Numbered from the stretch's first letter, positions 7,174 to 15,341 are shown. The stretch is DNA of 30,701 bases from JBHJOF01 sp050330055 (GCA_050330055.1 JBHJOF010000219.1:1-30701), one strand, 5' to 3'. Translations and numbers: made by a program. Notes: generated from the sequence alone by a model not told the origin.

Positions 7174-7662
7174 TTGCGCCATGCCGTCAGCCTGAGCCTA
7201 ATGCTGTTTGTGCTGTGGCTGCTGTTGTCGGGTCACTACGAGCCGCTGATCACGGGCTTGGGGGTGGCTTCGTGCCTCTTCGTTGCCTGGATCGCCCACC
7301 GCATGGACGTGGTCGACCACGAGGGCCATCCGATCCACCTGACCTGGCGCGCCGCCATCTACTGGCCCTGGCTGTTCTGGGAGATCGTCAAGTCGAACAT
7401 CGCCGTGGCGCGCATTATCCTGGACCCCCGGCTGCCGATCCGGCCGCAGGTGGTCCGGGTCAAGGCCAGCCAGGCCGACGATCTCGGCTACACGATTTAC
7501 GGCAACTCCATCACCTTGACGCCCGGCACCGTGACGATCGACGTGGTCGACGACCACATCGAGGTCCACGCGCTGGCGGACGCCTTCGCCGAAGGCCTGC
7601 GCAGCGGCGAGATGGACCGGCGCGTCACCGATATGGAAGGCGTGCTGGAGCGGCAGCAATGA
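7174..7662 (+). CDS. mrpE: Cation/proton antiporter subunit E (MrpE / MbhA type)
   Basis: A 162-residue membrane protein and first gene of the operon. The TTG at 7174 is chosen because GGGGAGG lies seven bases upstream and because the protein then begins LRHAVSLSLMLFVLWLLLSGHYEP, as in the family; the frame is open further upstream, but that stretch has no membrane homology and overlaps the promoter. It has two N-terminal helices and a cytoplasmic domain containing the family block YGNSITLTPGTVTIDV. MrpE is part of the membrane scaffold of Mrp antiporters and of the archaeal Mbh complex. It overlaps the next gene by four bases. Confidence 0.93.
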   Translation: MRHAVSLSLMLFVLWLLLSGHYEPLITGLGVASCLFVAWIAHRMDVVDHEGHPIHLTWRAAIYWPWLFWEIVKSNIAVARIILDPRLPIRPQVVRVKASQADDLGYTIYGNSITLTPGTVTIDVVDDHIEVHALADAFAEGLRSGEMDRRVTDMEGVLERQQ

Positions 7663-7967
7663 TGTTCGCGGCCGCCACCCTGGGCATCCTGGTCACCATG
7701 GCGCTGGTCCTGGCCCGCGCCTTCCTCGGCCCCACGGTCTACGATCGCATCCTGGCGGTGAACACCTTCGGCACCAAGATCGTGCTGCTGGTTGCGGTTT
7801 TCGGCTTCCTGACCGAGCGGCCGGACTTTCTCGACATCGCGCTCCTCTATGCCCTGATCAACTTCGTGAGCACCATCGCCGTACTGAAGTTCTTCGAATA
7901 TCGCGATCTCGGTCACGCCGGAGGGCCTGGTGGGAGACGCCTGAGCGAGGAGCCGGAGGAGTCGTGA
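7659..7967 (+). CDS. mrpF: Cation/proton antiporter subunit F (MrpF / MbhB type)
   Basis: A 102-residue protein with three membrane helices. The family motif GPTVYDRILAVNTFGTKIVLL spans about residues 24-44, and DIALLYALINFVSTIAVLKFFE forms the last helix. The start ATG overlaps the mrpE stop (ATGA); a second ATG follows at once. In Mrp and Mbh structures subunit F lines the ion-translocating part together with E and G. The C-terminal tail is rich in glycine and glutamate and variable in the family. Confidence 0.94.
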   Translation: MMFAAATLGILVTMALVLARAFLGPTVYDRILAVNTFGTKIVLLVAVFGFLTERPDFLDIALLYALINFVSTIAVLKFFEYRDLGHAGGPGGRRLSEEPEES

Positions 7968-8317
7968 GCACCGTGGCGGTGATCCTCGATATCCTGTCCT
8001 GGGCCTGCCTGCTGGGTGGCGCGGCCTTCAGCATCATTGGCGGCATCGGGCTGCTGCGCCTGCCTGATCTCTTCACCCGCATGCACGGCGCCGGACTGAT
8101 CGACACCTTGGGGGCCGGACTGATCCTGATCGGCCTGATGCTGCAGGGCGGCGCCAGCCTGGTCACGGCGAAGCTGATCCTGATTCTCCTGTTCATCTTT
8201 TTCACCGTCCCGACGGCGACCCACGCCCTGGCCAAAGCGGCGCTGCACAGCGGCGTCAAGCCCCTCGTCGAGCATGACGGGGGCGAACGGAAGGAGGGCG
8301 GCCCATCCACGAACTGA
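7964..8317 (+). CDS. mrpG: Cation/proton antiporter subunit G (MrpG / MbhC type)
   Basis: A 117-residue protein with three membrane helices, starting at GTG 7964 that overlaps the mrpF stop (GTGA). The family block GGIGLLRLPDLFTRMHGAG (about residues 26-44) is intact, followed by TLGAGLILIGLML and the third helix. It is a small structural subunit of Mrp-type antiporters. Its last codons contain the strong AAGGAGGG ribosome-binding site (8291-8298) that serves the next gene. Confidence 0.94.
   Translation: MSTVAVILDILSWACLLGGAAFSIIGGIGLLRLPDLFTRMHGAGLIDTLGAGLILIGLMLQGGASLVTAKLILILLFIFFTVPTATHALAKAALHSGVKPLVEHDGGERKEGGPSTN
8291..8307 (+). promoter_or_regulatory. Strong ribosome-binding site pointing to an ATC start codon
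   Basis: AAGGAGGG (8291-8298) is a near-perfect Shine-Dalgarno sequence. Six bases later the in-frame codon for the next antiporter subunit is ATC (8305-8307), where family members begin. No ATG, GTG or TTG occurs in that frame until TTG 8356, which would remove most of the first membrane helix and has no comparable ribosome-binding site. Confidence 0.6.
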
Positions 8318-8898
8318 TCGACATAGCGCTGCTGGCCTTTCTCGCTGCAACGGCGTTGGCCATCGTGCGCATACACAACCTCTTCGCAGTGGTCATGCTG
8401 GCCGGCATCTACAGCCTGCTGGCTGCCGGCATCTTCGTCCAGCTCGACGCGGTCGACGTCGCCTTCACCGAGGCCGCGGTAGGCGCCGGCATATCGATCA
8501 TCGTCATGCTGGGCACCCTGGGGCTCACCAAGGCGCGAGAGCGCACGCCAATCAAGAGGAGGCCACTGGCGCTCTTGCTGGTCATCGTCACCGGTGCGGC
8601 GCTGCTCTACGGCACGCTCGACATGCCTCACCTGGGCGACCCCGAGGCGCCGGTCCAGACCCACGTGGCGCCGCGATATATCGAGCAATCCGGTAGCGAG
8701 ATCGGCATCCCCAACATCGTCACCTCGGTGCTGGCAAGCTACCGCGGCTACGACACGCTGGGCGAGGTTTGCGTGATCTTTACCGCCGGCATCGGCGTCG
8801 TCCTGCTGATCGGGGGACGGCGCAGCCGCAAGCCGGAGGCGGCCACGGCAACCGGTCCCATCCCAGGCGATGCAAAAGTCAAGGACGGGGGCGCATGA
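8305..8898 (+). CDS. Fused MbhD-MbhE-type subunit (MrpA C-terminal region equivalent, DUF4040)
   Basis: This 197-residue protein (from ATC 8305; 180 residues if TTG 8356 is used) equals the C-terminal portion of MrpA, which in archaeal Mbh is two separate subunits. The first half is MbhD-like (DUF4040): ELIDIALLAFLAATALAIVRIHNLFAVVMLAG, with VDVAFTEAAVGAG bearing the conserved acidic residues. The second half is MbhE-like: IVTSVLASYRGYDTLGEVCVIFTAGIGVVLLIGG. There is no NuoL-like domain in front, so a full-length MrpA is absent from the operon. In solved Mrp/Mbh complexes this region forms part of the sodium path. It overlaps mrpB by four bases. Confidence 0.88.
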   Translation: MHELIDIALLAFLAATALAIVRIHNLFAVVMLAGIYSLLAAGIFVQLDAVDVAFTEAAVGAGISIIVMLGTLGLTKARERTPIKRRPLALLLVIVTGAALLYGTLDMPHLGDPEAPVQTHVAPRYIEQSGSEIGIPNIVTSVLASYRGYDTLGEVCVIFTAGIGVVLLIGGRRSRKPEAATATGPIPGDAKVKDGGA

Positions 8899-9311
8899 GG
8901 CACCACCTGATCCTCCGCGTAGTCGCCAAGCTGCTGATCCCGGCGATCCTGCTGTTCGGCTTCTATGTCCAGTTCCACGGCGACTTCGGACCCGGCGGCG
9001 GCTTCCAGGCCGGCGTGATCTTTGCCGCCGGAATCATTCTCTATGGCCTGATCTTCGGCATCGAGATGGCAAAGCGCGTCGTGCCGGCGGGCGTGGTGCA
9101 GATGTTCGTCGCGGCCGGCGTGCTGCTGTACGCCGGAGTCGGCGTCGCATCCATGGTGCTGGGCGGCAATTATCTCGATTACAACGTGCTTGCTCACGAG
9201 CCGACCCATGGCCAGCACATCGGTATCCTGCTGATCGAGTTCGGCGTTGGCGTCACCGTAGCCGCCGTCATGATTGCCATTTTCTACTGCTTCGCCGAAC
9301 GGGGACGCTGA
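8895..9311 (+). CDS. mrpB: Cation/proton antiporter subunit B (MrpB / MbhF type)
   Basis: A 138-residue protein with four membrane helices. The family motif FYVQFHGDFGPGGGFQAGVIFAAG (about residues 22-45) is intact, including the glycine-rich turn. It starts at ATG 8895, overlapping the previous stop as ATGA, and its own stop is directly followed by the GTG of mrpC with no gap. In Mrp and Mbh complexes subunit B packs against subunit C and the MrpA C-terminal domain. Confidence 0.95.
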   Translation: MRHHLILRVVAKLLIPAILLFGFYVQFHGDFGPGGGFQAGVIFAAGIILYGLIFGIEMAKRVVPAGVVQMFVAAGVLLYAGVGVASMVLGGNYLDYNVLAHEPTHGQHIGILLIEFGVGVTVAAVMIAIFYCFAERGR

Positions 9312-9683
9312 GTGCTCGATCTTGGCCTGTATAACTATTGGATAGTTGTTCTCTTGATGATGACCGGATTCTACACGGTCATTGCGCGCGGCAACCTGCT
9401 CAAGAAGATCGTCGGACTCAACATCTTCCAGACCTCGGTCTTCGTCTTCTATATCTCTCTGGGCAAGATCGAAGGTGGCACGGCGCCGATCCTCGATCCC
9501 GCCTTCGACACCTATTCCAATCCCTTGCCGCATGTCCTGATTCTCACCGCCATCGTGGTCGGAGTGGCCACCACCGCTGTCGGCCTGGCGCTGGTAGTGC
9601 GCATCCGCGAGGCATACGAAACCATAGAGGAAGACGAAATCCAGGCGCACGACGCGGCCAGAGAGCGGGAAGAGCACGAATGA
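9312..9683 (+). CDS. mrpC: Cation/proton antiporter subunit C (MrpC / MbhG, NuoK-like)
   Basis: A 123-residue NuoK-like protein with three helices, starting at GTG 9312 right after the mrpB stop. Motifs GLYTVIARGNLLKKIVGLNIFQTSV-like (GFYTVIARGNLLKKIVG) and DPLPHVLILTAIVVG-like (NPLPHVLILTAIVVGVATTAVGLAL) are the NuoK/MrpC signatures. The C-terminal 25 residues are highly charged. It overlaps the first mrpD-like gene by four bases. Confidence 0.94.
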   Translation: MLDLGLYNYWIVVLLMMTGFYTVIARGNLLKKIVGLNIFQTSVFVFYISLGKIEGGTAPILDPAFDTYSNPLPHVLILTAIVVGVATTAVGLALVVRIREAYETIEEDEIQAHDAAREREEHE

Positions 9684-11161
9684 TCGCGGCCCACCTGCCG
9701 GCGCTCCAGGTCGTGCTGCCGCTGATTGCGGCGCCGCTGTGCGTGCTGCTGCGCCGCGCCGGGCCGGCCTGGCTGTTGGCCAGCCTGGTGAGCTGGGCGG
9801 CGCTGGCGATCGCGATCGCCCTGGTGCAGCGCGTCTGGGTCGGCGGCACCATCGTCTACGAGCTTGGCGGCTGGCCGGCGCCCTGGGGCATCGTCTACGA
9901 GATCGACCTGGCCAACGCCTTCGTGCTGCTGATCGTCTCGGCCATAGGGGCGGTGGTGCTGCCCTATGCCAGGCAGAGCGTGGCGGCGGAGATTCCGCCG
10001 GAGCGCGCCCACCTCTTCTACACCATGTATCTGCTGTGCTTCACCGGGCTGCTCGGCATCGCGATCACCGGCGACGCCTTCAACCTCTTCGTGTTCCTGG
10101 AGATCTCGTCGCTCTCGTCCTACGTGCTGATCAGCCTGGGACGGGACCGCCGGGCCCTGGCGGCAGCCTACCAGTACCCCATCATGGGGACGGTCGGCGC
10201 CACTTTTTACCTGATCGGCGTCGGTTTCCTCTACATCATGACCGGCACGCTCAATATGTCCGATCTGGCCGAGCGGGTTACAGAGGTCAACGATACGCGT
10301 ACGATCCACGCTGCCTTCGCCTTCCTGGTGATCGGCATCGGCCTCAAGGCAGCAGTCTTTCCGCTACATCTCTGGCTGCCCAATGCCTATTGCTACGCAC
10401 CTTCGACGGTGACGGCTTTCCTGGCGGCGACGGCGACCAAGGTCTCGGTCTACGTCTTGATGCGGCTGATGTTCTCCATCTTCGGGGTAAGCTTCGCCTT
10501 CGGCACGGAGCAGATCGGCACCGTTCTTGTACTGCTCGCCGTGGCCGGCTTCCTGATCACGTCCCTGGTCGCCATATTCCAGACCGACGTGAAGCGGCTG
10601 CTCGCCTATTCCAGCGTGGCGCAGGTCGGCTACATGGTTCTCGGCATCAGCTTCGCCAGCGCGACCGGGCTGACCGCGGCCATCGTGCACCTGTTCAACC
10701 ACGCGCTGATCAAGGGCGGCCTCTTCCTCGCCATTGGCTGCGTGTTCCTGCAGATCGGCTCGGTTCGGCTGCGAGATATGGCCGGCCTCGGCCGTGCCAT
10801 GCCCTGGACCATGGCGGCCTTCGTCGCCGGAGGCCTGAGCCTGATCGGCGTGCCGCTGACCACCGGCTTCATCAGCAAGTGGGTGCTGGTCCAGGCCGCC
10901 ATCGAGGCGGGCCAATGGTATGCCGCCGTGCTGGTCCTGGTCGGCTCGCTGCTGGCCATCGCCTACGTCTGGCGCGTCGTCGAGCAGGCCTATTTCGTCG
11001 CGCCGTCGAATCCGGCGCCCCGGGTGAGCGAGGCGCCACTCTCCATGCTGGTGCCGACCTGGATCCTGATCCTGGCCAACATCTACTTCGGCATCGACAC
11101 GTCGGTGACGCTGGGCATCGCGCGGCGCGCCGCCGACACGCTGATGGGGCTCGGGTCATGA
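9680..11161 (+). CDS. mrpD: First NuoL/M/N-like antiporter subunit (MrpD / MbhH type)
   Basis: A 493-residue proton-pumping-type subunit with about 14 membrane helices. The residues that carry protons in complex I antiporter-like subunits are kept: Glu141 in LFVFLEISSLSSY, Lys223 in GIGLKAAVFPLHLWLPNA and Lys254 in ATATKVSVY; a late lysine is in FISKWVLV. PLHLWLPNAYCYAPSTVTAFLA is typical of MrpD rather than NuoN. Start ATG 9680 overlaps the mrpC stop, and its stop overlaps the next gene. This is the subunit at the canonical MrpD position. Confidence 0.94.
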   Translation: MIAAHLPALQVVLPLIAAPLCVLLRRAGPAWLLASLVSWAALAIAIALVQRVWVGGTIVYELGGWPAPWGIVYEIDLANAFVLLIVSAIGAVVLPYARQSVAAEIPPERAHLFYTMYLLCFTGLLGIAITGDAFNLFVFLEISSLSSYVLISLGRDRRALAAAYQYPIMGTVGATFYLIGVGFLYIMTGTLNMSDLAERVTEVNDTRTIHAAFAFLVIGIGLKAAVFPLHLWLPNAYCYAPSTVTAFLAATATKVSVYVLMRLMFSIFGVSFAFGTEQIGTVLVLLAVAGFLITSLVAIFQTDVKRLLAYSSVAQVGYMVLGISFASATGLTAAIVHLFNHALIKGGLFLAIGCVFLQIGSVRLRDMAGLGRAMPWTMAAFVAGGLSLIGVPLTTGFISKWVLVQAAIEAGQWYAAVLVLVGSLLAIAYVWRVVEQAYFVAPSNPAPRVSEAPLSMLVPTWILILANIYFGIDTSVTLGIARRAADTLMGLGS

Positions 11162-12636
11162 GCACGGAGTGCCTGACCTGGCTTGCGCTCGCCATTCCAC
11201 TTGCGGGCGCGCTGCCGATCGCCTTGACCGGCGGCTGGCCGAACCTGCGCGAAAGCGTCACCCTGGTGACCGCCAGCCTGCTGTTTCTCACGGTGGCAAG
11301 CCTGCTGCCTGACGTGCTGGCCGGCGCGCGGCCCGCAGTCACCCTGGTCGAGATCCTGCCCGGACTGCCGATCGCGCTCCACGTCGAGCCGCTCGGCATG
11401 ATCTTCGCGCTAACCGCTTCGTTCCTCTGGATCGTCAACTCGATTTACTCCATCGGCTACATGCGTGGCCACAAGGAGCAGAACCAGACCCAATTCTATG
11501 TCTGCTTCGCGGTCGCGCTCGGCAGCACCATGGGTGTCGCCTTTGCCGGCAACATGCTGACTCTCTTCATCTTCTACGAGGCGCTGACGCTCTCGACCTA
11601 CCCGCTGGTCACGCACAAGGGCAACCGCGAGGCGGTCATGGCCGGGCGGACCTATCTGGGCATCCTGCTCACGACCTCGATCGGCATCCAGCTGATCGCC
11701 ATCATCTGGACCTGGACCGTCGCCGGCACCCTCGATTTTACGCCGGGCGGCATCCTGGCCGGCAAGATCGCGGGACCCGCGGTAGGCATCCTGCTGTTTC
11801 TCTACGTCTACGGCATCGGCAAGGCTGCCCTGATGCCGGCGCACCGCTGGCTGCCGGCGGCGATGGTGGCCCCGACGCCGGTCAGCGCCCTGCTGCATGC
11901 CGTCGCCGTGGTCAAGGCCGGCGTCTTCACCGTCCTGAAGGTCACGGTCTACATCTTCGGGATCGACTTCCTGAAGGAGCTCGGCAGCAGCGAGTGGCTA
12001 CAGATCGCCGCGGCCGCCACGATCATCATCGCCTCGCTGGTCGCCCTGACCAAGGACAACCTCAAGGCTCGGCTGGCCTATTCGACCGTCAGTCAGCTTT
12101 CCTACATCGTGCTCGGCGCAATGCTGGCGACGAGCTGGGGAATCATCGGCGGCGGCCTGCACCTCGCGATGCACGCCTTCGGCAAGATCACGCTGTTCTT
12201 CTGCGCCGGCGCCATCATGGTCGCCAGCCACAAGACCGAGATCAGCCAGATGCGGGGCATTGGCCGGACCATGCCCTTCACCACCTTTGCCTTCCTGATC
12301 GGAAGCCTCAGCATCATCGGCCTGCCCCCCTTCGGCGGAATGTGGGGCAAATGGTTCCTGGTGATGGGGTCCCTCGACGCCGGCCAGCTTGCCATGGTGG
12401 CGGTTCTGGTGGTCAGCACGATTCTGAACATCATGTACCTGCTGCCCATTCCTTTTCACGGCTTCTTCAGCAAGCCCGATGGCCCCGCCAACCCGGACCA
12501 CGGCCACGAGCAGGGCATCCACGAGGCGCCGCTTCCCTGCCTCATTGCGATCTTCGTGACGATGCTTGGCTGCATCGCCCTGTTCTTCTTCTCCGAGCCG
12601 ATTTTCGAGCTGCTGCGCCAAGCGGTCGCGCCATAG
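11158..12636 (+). CDS. Second NuoL/M/N-like antiporter subunit
   Basis: A 492-residue protein of the same proton-antiporter family, clearly diverged from its neighbours. Glu141 (LFIFYEALTLSTYPLV), Lys222 (GIGKAALMPAHRWLPAAM) and Lys253 (VVKAGVFTV) are in the expected places, with Lys in MWGKWFLV later on. The MPAHRWLPAAMVAPTPVSALLHAVAVV block is close to NuoL/NuoM and MrpA-type subunits. It could stand in for the NuoL-like half of MrpA that the operon lacks. A histidine-rich loop (PDHGHEQGIHE) precedes the last helix. Starts at ATG 11158, overlapping the previous stop. Confidence 0.92.
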   Translation: MSTECLTWLALAIPLAGALPIALTGGWPNLRESVTLVTASLLFLTVASLLPDVLAGARPAVTLVEILPGLPIALHVEPLGMIFALTASFLWIVNSIYSIGYMRGHKEQNQTQFYVCFAVALGSTMGVAFAGNMLTLFIFYEALTLSTYPLVTHKGNREAVMAGRTYLGILLTTSIGIQLIAIIWTWTVAGTLDFTPGGILAGKIAGPAVGILLFLYVYGIGKAALMPAHRWLPAAMVAPTPVSALLHAVAVVKAGVFTVLKVTVYIFGIDFLKELGSSEWLQIAAAATIIIASLVALTKDNLKARLAYSTVSQLSYIVLGAMLATSWGIIGGGLHLAMHAFGKITLFFCAGAIMVASHKTEISQMRGIGRTMPFTTFAFLIGSLSIIGLPPFGGMWGKWFLVMGSLDAGQLAMVAVLVVSTILNIMYLLPIPFHGFFSKPDGPANPDHGHEQGIHEAPLPCLIAIFVTMLGCIALFFFSEPIFELLRQAVAP

Positions 12637-12646
12637 GGTGATAGGA

Positions 12647-12898
12647 ATGGAAGAGAAAGAGAAAACCTACATCTTCGACAACCCGCGCAACGTGAAGCTC
12701 CTGATCTACGGGCTGGTCGTCTTGTGCGCGGTCCTCTTCCTCCTCGACTTCTTCATCCACCGGCACATCGAGCACTCCTTGCAGTCATGGTTTGGCTTTT
12801 ACGGCGTCTACGGCTTCGTGTGCTGCCTGTTCCTGGTGCTGGCCTCCAAGCAGATGCGCAAGATCGTGCGGCGCAAGGACGACTATTACGATGAGTAG
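12647..12898 (+). CDS. Small two-helix membrane protein within the antiporter operon, unnamed
   Basis: An 83-residue protein of no name known to me. It has a charged N-terminus (MEEKEKTYIFDNPRNVK), helix one (LLIYGLVVLCAVLFLLDFFI), a short loop HRHIEHSLQSWFGFYGVYG rich in histidine and aromatic residues, helix two (FVCCLFLVLA) and a basic then acidic tail (KQMRKIVRRKDDYYDE). It sits between the second and third antiporter-like genes, ten bases after the former and overlapping the latter by eight, so it must be cotranslated with them. Position and conserved-looking loop suggest an accessory subunit; MbhI-like smallness is only an analogy. The start is ATG 12647 with a weak AGGA nearby. Confidence 0.8.
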   Translation: MEEKEKTYIFDNPRNVKLLIYGLVVLCAVLFLLDFFIHRHIEHSLQSWFGFYGVYGFVCCLFLVLASKQMRKIVRRKDDYYDE

Positions 12899-14582
12899 CG
12901 TCGCACCCTTCCTGATCTTCTTCGTTGGAGGGGCGCTCGTTGCGGTGACGCGCGGCCGACTGCGCCAGGGCGTGTTGCTCGCCATTCCGGTCGTCGGCGC
13001 CATCAACCTGTACTTCCTGCCCGACGGCGCCTCGGGCTCGATCGAGCTCTTTCAGTACACGCTGGTCCTGGTGCGCGTCGACAAGCTCAGCCTGGTTTTC
13101 GGCTATATCTTCCACCTGGCGGCGCTGCTCGGCATCATCTACGCGCTCCATGTCCGCGACGGCGTCCAGCACGTGGCGGGCGTGCTTTACCCCGGCAGCG
13201 CCATCGGCGCCGTGTTTTCCGGCGACATGATAAGCCTGTTCGTCTTCTGGGAGCTGACCGCCATCACGTCGGTCTTCCTGATCCTGGCGCGCCGCACCGA
13301 GCGGGCCCAGGCAACGGCCATCCGCTATCTCGTGATCCAGATCCTGTCGGGCATGCTGCTGCTTGCCGGCATACTGGTGCGGGCCTCCGAAACCGGCTCC
13401 ATCGCCTTCGACTTCATCGGGCTGGATGGGCCGGGCGGATGGCTCATCCTGCTGGCGTTCGGCATAAAGTGCGCCTTTCCGCTGCTGCACAACTGGCTGA
13501 CCGACGCCTACCCTGAGGCGACGCCAACCGGCACGGTCTTCCTCAGTGTCTTCACGACCAAGCTGGCGGTCTACGCCCTGGCGCGCAGCTATCCCGGCAC
13601 CGAGATTCTCGTCTATATCGGCGCCACCATGACGCTGTTTCCGATCTTCTATGCGATCATCGAGAACGACCTGCGCCGCGTTCTGTCTTACGGCCTGATC
13701 AACCAGGTCGGCTTCATGGTTGCGGGTATCGGCATCGGCACCGAGCTGGCGATCAACGGCGCCGCCGCACACGCCTTCGTGCATATCGTCTACGAGGCGC
13801 TGCTGTTCATGTCGTTAGGCGCGGTCCTCGACCGGGTCGGCAAGATCAACGGCTCCGAGTTGGGCGGCCTCTACAAGAGCATGCCGGTTACGACCGTGTT
13901 CTGCCTTATCGGCGCGGCCTCGATCTCGGCCTTTCCCCTGTTCGCGGGGTTTGTCGCCAAATCCATGGTGCTGGCGGCGGCACTCCACGAAGGCTATGTG
14001 ACCGTGTGGCTGATTCTGCTGCTGGCCTCCGCAGGCGTCTTGCACTACGCCGGCATCAAGATCCCGTACTTCGCCTTCTTTGCTCAGGATGCCGGCATTC
14101 GCGTCAAGGAAGCGCGCCCCAACATGCTGGCGGCCATGGCCCTGGCATCCTTCGGCTGCATCTTCCTGGGCGTCTATCCCTGGCCGCTGTACGACATCTT
14201 GCCCTTCCCGGTGGACTACGAGCCCTACACCGCCAGCCATGTGCTCGAGCAGAGCCAGCTCCTGTTCTTCTCGGCCCTGGCCTTCGTCGTCCTGCAGCTC
14301 ACCAGGCTCTATCCGGCCGAGCTTCGCGGCGTGAACATTGATGCGGAGTGGGTCTACCGCCGCCTTCTGCCGCACGGCATTCGTCGCCTGGTAGCGGCCT
14401 TCTCTCCGCTGAACCAGGGCCTCCGCAGCTTCGTGACCGATGCCCTCGTCGGCGGCCTACTGACCGGGATCTATCGCCACATCGGGCCGACGGGCGTCAT
14501 GGCGCGCACCTGGACTACCGGCGCGACCGTGGCCTGCGTAATGCTGATATTCGGCGTCGTCCTGCTGTTCAGCTACATTTAG
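12891..14582 (+). CDS. Third NuoL/M/N-like antiporter subunit, with C-terminal extension
   Basis: A 563-residue member of the proton-antiporter family and the most diverged of the three. Glu121 (LFVFWELTAITSVFLI), Lys193 (FGIKCAFPLLHNWLTDA) and Lys224 (TTKLAVYAL) are kept, as is FVAKSMVL. PLLHNWLTDAYPEATPTGTVFLSVFTTK is its core motif. The last 110 or so residues extend beyond the usual family length, with a soluble amphipathic stretch (AEWVYRRLLPHGIRRLV) and a final helix (VACVMLIFGVVLLFSYI), recalling the lateral-helix tail of NuoL/MrpA. Starts inside the previous gene (8-base overlap). Confidence 0.92.
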   Translation: MSSVAPFLIFFVGGALVAVTRGRLRQGVLLAIPVVGAINLYFLPDGASGSIELFQYTLVLVRVDKLSLVFGYIFHLAALLGIIYALHVRDGVQHVAGVLYPGSAIGAVFSGDMISLFVFWELTAITSVFLILARRTERAQATAIRYLVIQILSGMLLLAGILVRASETGSIAFDFIGLDGPGGWLILLAFGIKCAFPLLHNWLTDAYPEATPTGTVFLSVFTTKLAVYALARSYPGTEILVYIGATMTLFPIFYAIIENDLRRVLSYGLINQVGFMVAGIGIGTELAINGAAAHAFVHIVYEALLFMSLGAVLDRVGKINGSELGGLYKSMPVTTVFCLIGAASISAFPLFAGFVAKSMVLAAALHEGYVTVWLILLLASAGVLHYAGIKIPYFAFFAQDAGIRVKEARPNMLAAMALASFGCIFLGVYPWPLYDILPFPVDYEPYTASHVLEQSQLLFFSALAFVVLQLTRLYPAELRGVNIDAEWVYRRLLPHGIRRLVAAFSPLNQGLRSFVTDALVGGLLTGIYRHIGPTGVMARTWTTGATVACVMLIFGVVLLFSYI

Positions 14583-14591
14583 GAGTAGCGC

Positions 14592-15341
14592 ATGTCTTTC
14601 GAGGGAAGGGTCGCTTTCGTCGCCGGAGCCGGCGGCGGCATGGGTCTGACCATCGCCAACAGCCTGATCCTGGCGGGCGCGCACGCCGCATTGGCCGACG
14701 TCAAGCCGCGGCCGGATGAGATCGCGGCGGGGCCGGGCGGGCACCTCTATCTGCAGGGCGACCTCAGCGACGAAGCCACGGTCAAGGGTGGCATCGCCGA
14801 GACCGTCGCCCGCTTCGGCCGCCTCAACTACCTGGTCAATGCCACCGGCGTGCTGTGGTTCGGCCGCGACAAGTCGCTGGTCGAGATGGACCTGGCAGTC
14901 TGGGACCAGGTCATGGCGATCAACCTCAAGTCCTTCGTACTGACCGCGCGCTACGCCATCCCCGAGATGAAGAAGGCGGGGGGCAGCGCCATGGTGCACA
15001 TCGCTTCGATCGACGCGCTGCGCGGCGACGACAAGCCGCAGGATGCCTACGGCGCCAGCAAGGCCGCCATCATCCGGCTCTCCAAGTCGATCGCCATCCA
15101 GTTCGCCGCGGACGGCATCCGCTCCAACACGATCCTGCCCGGCCCTGTGCTCTCGCCCATGCAGGAGCGCTGGCAGCGCAAGCCCGAGCTGCAGGCCCAG
15201 GTCGCGGCGCACGTGCCGCTCGGCCGCCTCGGCACGCCGCAGGACCAGGCCGATGCCTGCCTCTTCCTGCTGTCGGACAAGGCCTCCTTCATCACCGGCA
15301 CCGAGTTGATCGTCGACGGCGGCGTGACCGCCAGGCCCTAG
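14592..15341 (+). CDS. Short-chain dehydrogenase/reductase (SDR)
   Basis: A 249-residue classical SDR. The nucleotide-binding GAGGGMG motif is at 12-18, the NAG-type motif is NATG at 83-86, Asn111 is present, and the catalytic Ser139, Tyr153 and Lys157 (YGASK) are intact. It ends ITGTELIVDGGVTARP, a FabG-like C-terminus. D36 after the second strand (LADVKPR) suggests preference for NAD(H), which is inference. It begins nine bases after the last antiporter gene with GGAG upstream, so it is probably read from the same transcript, though no functional tie is obvious. The next sequence downstream is a LivF fragment. Confidence 0.88.
   Translation: MSFEGRVAFVAGAGGGMGLTIANSLILAGAHAALADVKPRPDEIAAGPGGHLYLQGDLSDEATVKGGIAETVARFGRLNYLVNATGVLWFGRDKSLVEMDLAVWDQVMAINLKSFVLTARYAIPEMKKAGGSAMVHIASIDALRGDDKPQDAYGASKAAIIRLSKSIAIQFAADGIRSNTILPGPVLSPMQERWQRKPELQAQVAAHVPLGRLGTPQDQADACLFLLSDKASFITGTELIVDGGVTARP

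Noticed and set aside
9739..12636. 965-codon open frame on the plus strand across two antiporter genes
   Set aside because: Arginine-rich translation without membrane helices, in the wrong frame across the first gene; only its last part coincides with the real second antiporter-like gene starting at 11158.
7174..14582. Membrane-bound NiFe hydrogenase (Mbh)
   Set aside because: Gene order of the antiporter part matches, but no large or small hydrogenase subunit or NuoB/D-like gene follows; an SDR and a LivF fragment do.
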